This document shows, piece by piece, positions 6,172 to 7,530 of a stretch of 7,530 nt of DNA. The DNA comes from DASPXK01 sp035637315 (GTDB lineage Bacteria; Chloroflexota; UBA6077; JACCZL01), in assembly GCA_035637315.1 (NCBI GenBank), contig DASPXK010000060.1, positions 1-7,530 of the forward strand, in the 5' to 3' direction. The stretch's first letter is position 1. Each line of letters begins with the position of its first letter. A program made the translations under genes and the position numbers. The notes beneath the pieces were generated by a model. The model did not search any database, was not told the origin of the DNA, and saw only the letters and a program-made list of their open reading frames with translations.

Positions 6172-6915
6172 TTGACCGGCGCGGGCGATGTGGAGAGGGC
6201 GCCACCCCTGGGAGCGCGGGCGTCCCGCCCGCCGTCGGGTGTCGGGCGGGACTCAAGCCCTCCCAGTGTCGTTCCCCGAGGCTGGCACTCGCGAGGCTAC
6301 GTTCCGCACTTTGACGGCGGCCAAATCCCACAGTCCGTCACCTTCCGTCTTTCGGGCTCCCTCCCAACCGAAAGATTGGCGGCCTGGACGGAGGAGCTTC
6401 GCATGTTGGGCCACCGCGAGGCAGACGCAGAGCGGCGTCGTCGTGTAGAGGCCTACCTTGACGAAGGCCATGGCGCGACCTGGTTGTCCGATCCACGCAT
6501 CGCGACCCTTGTCGAAGACGCTTTTCTCTACTTGGATCGGGAACGCTATCACCTGCACGCCTGGGTAGTGATGCCCAATCACGTGCACGTGCTGATCACC
6601 CCGCGGCCTGGCTTCCGGCTGTCGGACATCGTTCAGGCGTGGAAATCGTGGAGCGCTAAGACGGCTAATCGGATCCTGGGCAGGAGTGGGCCATTCTGGC
6701 AGCGCGACTACTTTGATCGGTTCATCCGCGATGACGAACACTTCCGCGCGGCGCTCGATTACATCGAGGAAAACCCAGTCAAGGCGGGTCTATGTGACGT
6801 TCCGGAGGGCTGGCGGTGGAGCAGCGCCCGCCGCGGACGGGCGGGCGAGACGCCCGCGCTCCCAACCCGTAGCGGGGCGGGCGAGACGCCCGCGCTCCCA
6901 GGGGACGCGGAGTGA
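6172..6915 (+). CDS. REP-associated tyrosine transposase (RAYT, Y1/HUH family)
   Basis: Single-strand DNA transposase of the Y1 (IS200-like HUH) superfamily, RAYT branch. Such proteins recognise REP hairpins and are normally single-copy and domesticated. Visible marks are WHSRGYVPHFDGG (from W38), the typical RAYT start block; MPNHVHVL with the HUH histidines H137 and H139; FWQRDYFDRFIRD with Y180, the candidate catalytic tyrosine; YIEENPVKAGL; and the ending GWRWSSAR. REP sequences lie at both ends and in frame. Residues about 12-31 and the last 28 or so residues (GETPALP twice) are translated REP DNA. TTG 6172 is chosen as start because GGAAGGG lies 5 bases before it; GTG 6190 is the alternative. 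No usual start occurs between the left REPs and W38, so the original start may have been lost. The HUH domain is intact, so the protein may still be active. Confidence 0.88.
   Translation: MTGAGDVERAPPLGARASRPPSGVGRDSSPPSVVPRGWHSRGYVPHFDGGQIPQSVTFRLSGSLPTERLAAWTEELRMLGHREADAERRRRVEAYLDEGHGATWLSDPRIATLVEDAFLYLDRERYHLHAWVVMPNHVHVLITPRPGFRLSDIVQAWKSWSAKTANRILGRSGPFWQRDYFDRFIRDDEHFRAALDYIEENPVKAGLCDVPEGWRWSSARRGRAGETPALPTRSGAGETPALPGDAE
6205..6233 (+). repeat. REP element, left copy 1 (forward)
   Basis: A GGAG tetranucleotide (6211-6214) is followed by a hairpin, GCGGGCG (6216-6222), TCC loop, CGCCCGC (6226-6232). This is the classical REP layout for RAYT recognition. The 20 bases at 6205-6224 are an exact reverse complement of 6885-6904 on the right side of the transposase. 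The 29-base match has one mismatch, in the loop. Confidence 0.8.
6243..6265 (-). repeat. REP element, left copy 2 (inverted, diverged)
   Basis: Read on the minus strand this is TGGGAG, a diverged middle, then TCCCGCCCG. It matches left copy 1 (6209-6231) at 19 of 23 positions. The two copies face each other across 11 bases, so the strand can fold into one large hairpin, giving a BIME-like inverted REP pair. The small internal hairpin of this copy is largely lost. Confidence 0.65.
6839..6864 (-). repeat. REP element, right copy 1
   Basis: Hairpin GCGGGCG (6841-6847), AGA loop, CGCCCGC (6851-6857); on the minus strand GGAG (6862-6859) precedes it. It is identical over 26 bases to right copy 2 with a 36-base period, and is translated as part of GRAGETPALP at the transposase C-terminus. 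Confidence 0.8.
6875..6904 (-). repeat. REP element, right copy 2
   Basis: The same 7-bp hairpin (6877-6883 with 6887-6893, AGA loop) with GGAG on the minus strand (6898-6895). Bases 6885-6904 are the exact reverse complement of 6205-6224. The outermost REPs thus form inverted ends around the transposase. The transposase stop codon lies 9 bases beyond this copy. Confidence 0.8.
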
Positions 6916-6983
6916 GGTCCTTGATCCTAGACCAGGATGAAAGCTTATGGCCGAAATGGTCTTCCGCCAGGGCCGGCTGAGCA

Positions 6984-7003
6984 CCGCGATCCCGAGGATG
7001 CGG
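6984..7003 (-). terminator. possible terminator hairpin after fpg
   Basis: CCGC (6984-6987) pairs with GCGG (7000-7003), and ATCC (6989-6992) with GGAT (6996-6999), around a CGA loop with one bulged G. It lies 17 bases past the minus-strand fpg stop, in the gap between two convergent genes. No T-tract follows in the fpg direction. A second, weaker stem, ATCCT (6924-6928) with AGGAT (6934-6938), lies nearer the transposase stop. The rest of the 6916-7020 gap shows nothing I can name. Confidence 0.3.
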
Positions 7004-7020
7004 GCGGCCTCATCGCTTCC

Positions 7021-7530
7021 TCAGGGTCGCCGTACTCTCTGGCAGCCCGGACACAACCAGGTGCCGCGCTGGGCGATGACCTGGCGGATGATCGGTCGTC
7101 CACAACGCGGACAGGGCAGACCTTCGCGACCGTAGACCTGGAGGAAATCCTGGTTCTGGCCGCGCTCGCCGTTGGCGTCGACATAATCCGACACGGATGT
7201 GCCGCGACGCAGGATCGCGCCGAGCAGGACCCGCTGCGTCGCGTCGAGCAGTCGGCTCCGCTCTCGCGCCGTCAGACTCTGCGCCGAACGGGCCGGGTGA
7301 AGCCGCGCCTCCCACAGGATCTCGTCGGCGTACAGGTTGCCGATGCCAGCCAGAAAGCGTTGGTCCAGTAGGAGTGACTTCAGGCGGGCCCGTCGCCTGG
7401 CGAGCCGCTCGCGCAGTCCGGCCGCCGTGAGATCGTCTAGGGGCTCGGGCCCGAGTCGTCCGAGGAGAAAGGCATCCAGAGAAGCGTGGCCAGCGAACAA
7501 GTAGATACGGCCGAACTTGCGCGGGTCGAC
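7021..7530 (-). CDS. mutM: formamidopyrimidine-DNA glycosylase (Fpg/MutM), C-terminal part, cut by window edge
   Basis: Base-excision repair enzyme that removes 8-oxoguanine and formamidopyrimidines and nicks the abasic site. The visible 169 residues begin at the right edge with VDPRKFGRIYLF, the DPR.FG block of the N-terminal domain's end. The frame is already open there, so TTG at 7500 is not the start. Next come the helix-two-turn-helix segment LLLDQRFLAGIGNLYADEIL, with the lysine-poor but otherwise standard GIGNLYADE core, and ARLHP. The end is a zinc finger, CPRC-x16-CPGC, with QRGTWLC holding the DNA-contacting arginine. About 100 N-terminal residues, including the catalytic Pro-Glu start, lie outside. 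Fpg and the related Nei share this fold; GRPIIRQVIAQRGTW and DPR.FG favour Fpg. It is convergent with the transposase. Stop TGA is at 7021-7023. Confidence 0.93.
   Translation of the reverse strand, partial: VDPRKFGRIYLFAGHASLDAFLLGRLGPEPLDDLTAAGLRERLARRRARLKSLLLDQRFLAGIGNLYADEILWEARLHPARSAQSLTARERSRLLDATQRVLLGAILRRGTSVSDYVDANGERGQNQDFLQVYGREGLPCPRCGRPIIRQVIAQRGTWLCPGCQRVRRP

Larger units (their letters stand above)
6205..6904 (+). mobile_element. RAYT-REP unit bounded by inverted REP copies
   Basis: A 700-base unit: two facing REPs on the left, the RAYT coding core, and two tandem REPs in the opposite orientation on the right. The outer ends are 29-base inverted repeats with one mismatch. 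I see no target-site duplication, and none would be expected for this enzyme class. RAYT genes usually mobilise REPs rather than moving as whole units, so the outer symmetry may be a BIME arrangement and not a true transposon. Confidence 0.6.

Noticed and set aside
5654..6331. Minus-strand open frame (225 codons) across the M16 3' end and the left REPs
   Set aside because: It is the antisense of the M16 C-terminal domain and the REPs. Composition and lack of motifs mark it as a shadow.
6839..6904. Possible minimal CRISPR (26-base repeat, 36-base period)
   Set aside because: There are only two units, the spacer is 10 bases, and the repeat is the REP hairpin that also occurs inverted on the other side of the transposase. 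No cas gene is present.
6172..6915. Classical IS200/IS605 insertion sequence
   Set aside because: The WHSRGY...PHFD start, the WQRDYFDRFIRD...ENPVKAGL...WSSA ending and the GGAG REPs fit the RAYT branch. No tnpB or IS200-type ends are seen.
6925..7020. Codons after the fpg stop reading DEAARILGIAVLS, reminiscent of a helix-turn-helix
   Set aside because: The match is about a dozen residues, no start codon precedes it in a useful place, and the frame then enters the REPs. It is most likely chance, though a decayed gene end cannot be excluded.
6937..7371. Plus-strand open frame (144 codons) opposite fpg
   Set aside because: It overlaps the strongly supported Fpg coding sequence on the other strand and shows no family motif.

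Overview
This is a GC-rich, gene-dense stretch of a bacterial chromosome. It carries five recognisable protein-coding genes and one small, probably damaged gene. The lineage cannot be fixed from sequence alone. Three features recall Chloroflexota genomes: a Wzy/O-antigen-ligase-type membrane protein with a long TPR tail, a DUF2079 membrane protein with a C-terminal beta-rich domain, and a CxxC...VPFxP...PVYCxxCF zinc ribbon. I infer an uncultured or thermophile-like member of that phylum with moderate confidence.

Layout, left to right. Positions 1-2512 (+) hold a Wzy_C/O-antigen-ligase-like polytopic protein with TPRs; its reading frame is open to the left edge. Positions 2513-2959 are a short compound intergenic region. 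It contains a small hairpin, a minus-strand zinc-ribbon gene whose 5' part is made of repeat DNA, a large GC-rich nested hairpin, and a 19-bp tandem duplication. Positions 2960-4783 (+) hold a DUF2079 membrane protein, whose last codons run through another GC-rich hairpin. A clear intrinsic terminator follows at 4799-4823. Positions 4844-6106 (+) encode a soluble M16 zinc peptidase. Positions 6172-6915 (+) encode a REP-associated Y1 transposase (RAYT), bracketed by its likely REP sequences in opposite orientations. Positions 7021-7530 (-) are the C-terminal part of formamidopyrimidine-DNA glycosylase (MutM/Fpg), cut by the right edge.

The two large membrane proteins probably belong to envelope glycan or polysaccharide biosynthesis. 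The M16 peptidase and Fpg are housekeeping-type genes with no evident link to them. The most notable content is repeat biology, with two unrelated families of small GC-rich palindromes. One family (nested hairpins at 21-76, 2716-2789 and 4706-4751, plus a minor one near 2529-2549) sits at gene ends and is read into proteins. The other (GGAG + hairpin REPs) is tied to the RAYT and is read into both of its ends. I found no convincing new multi-gene system. The best leads are the covarying hairpin family, the RAYT/REP unit with its translated REPs, the repeat-truncated zinc ribbon, and the terminator that abuts the M16 ribosome-binding site.
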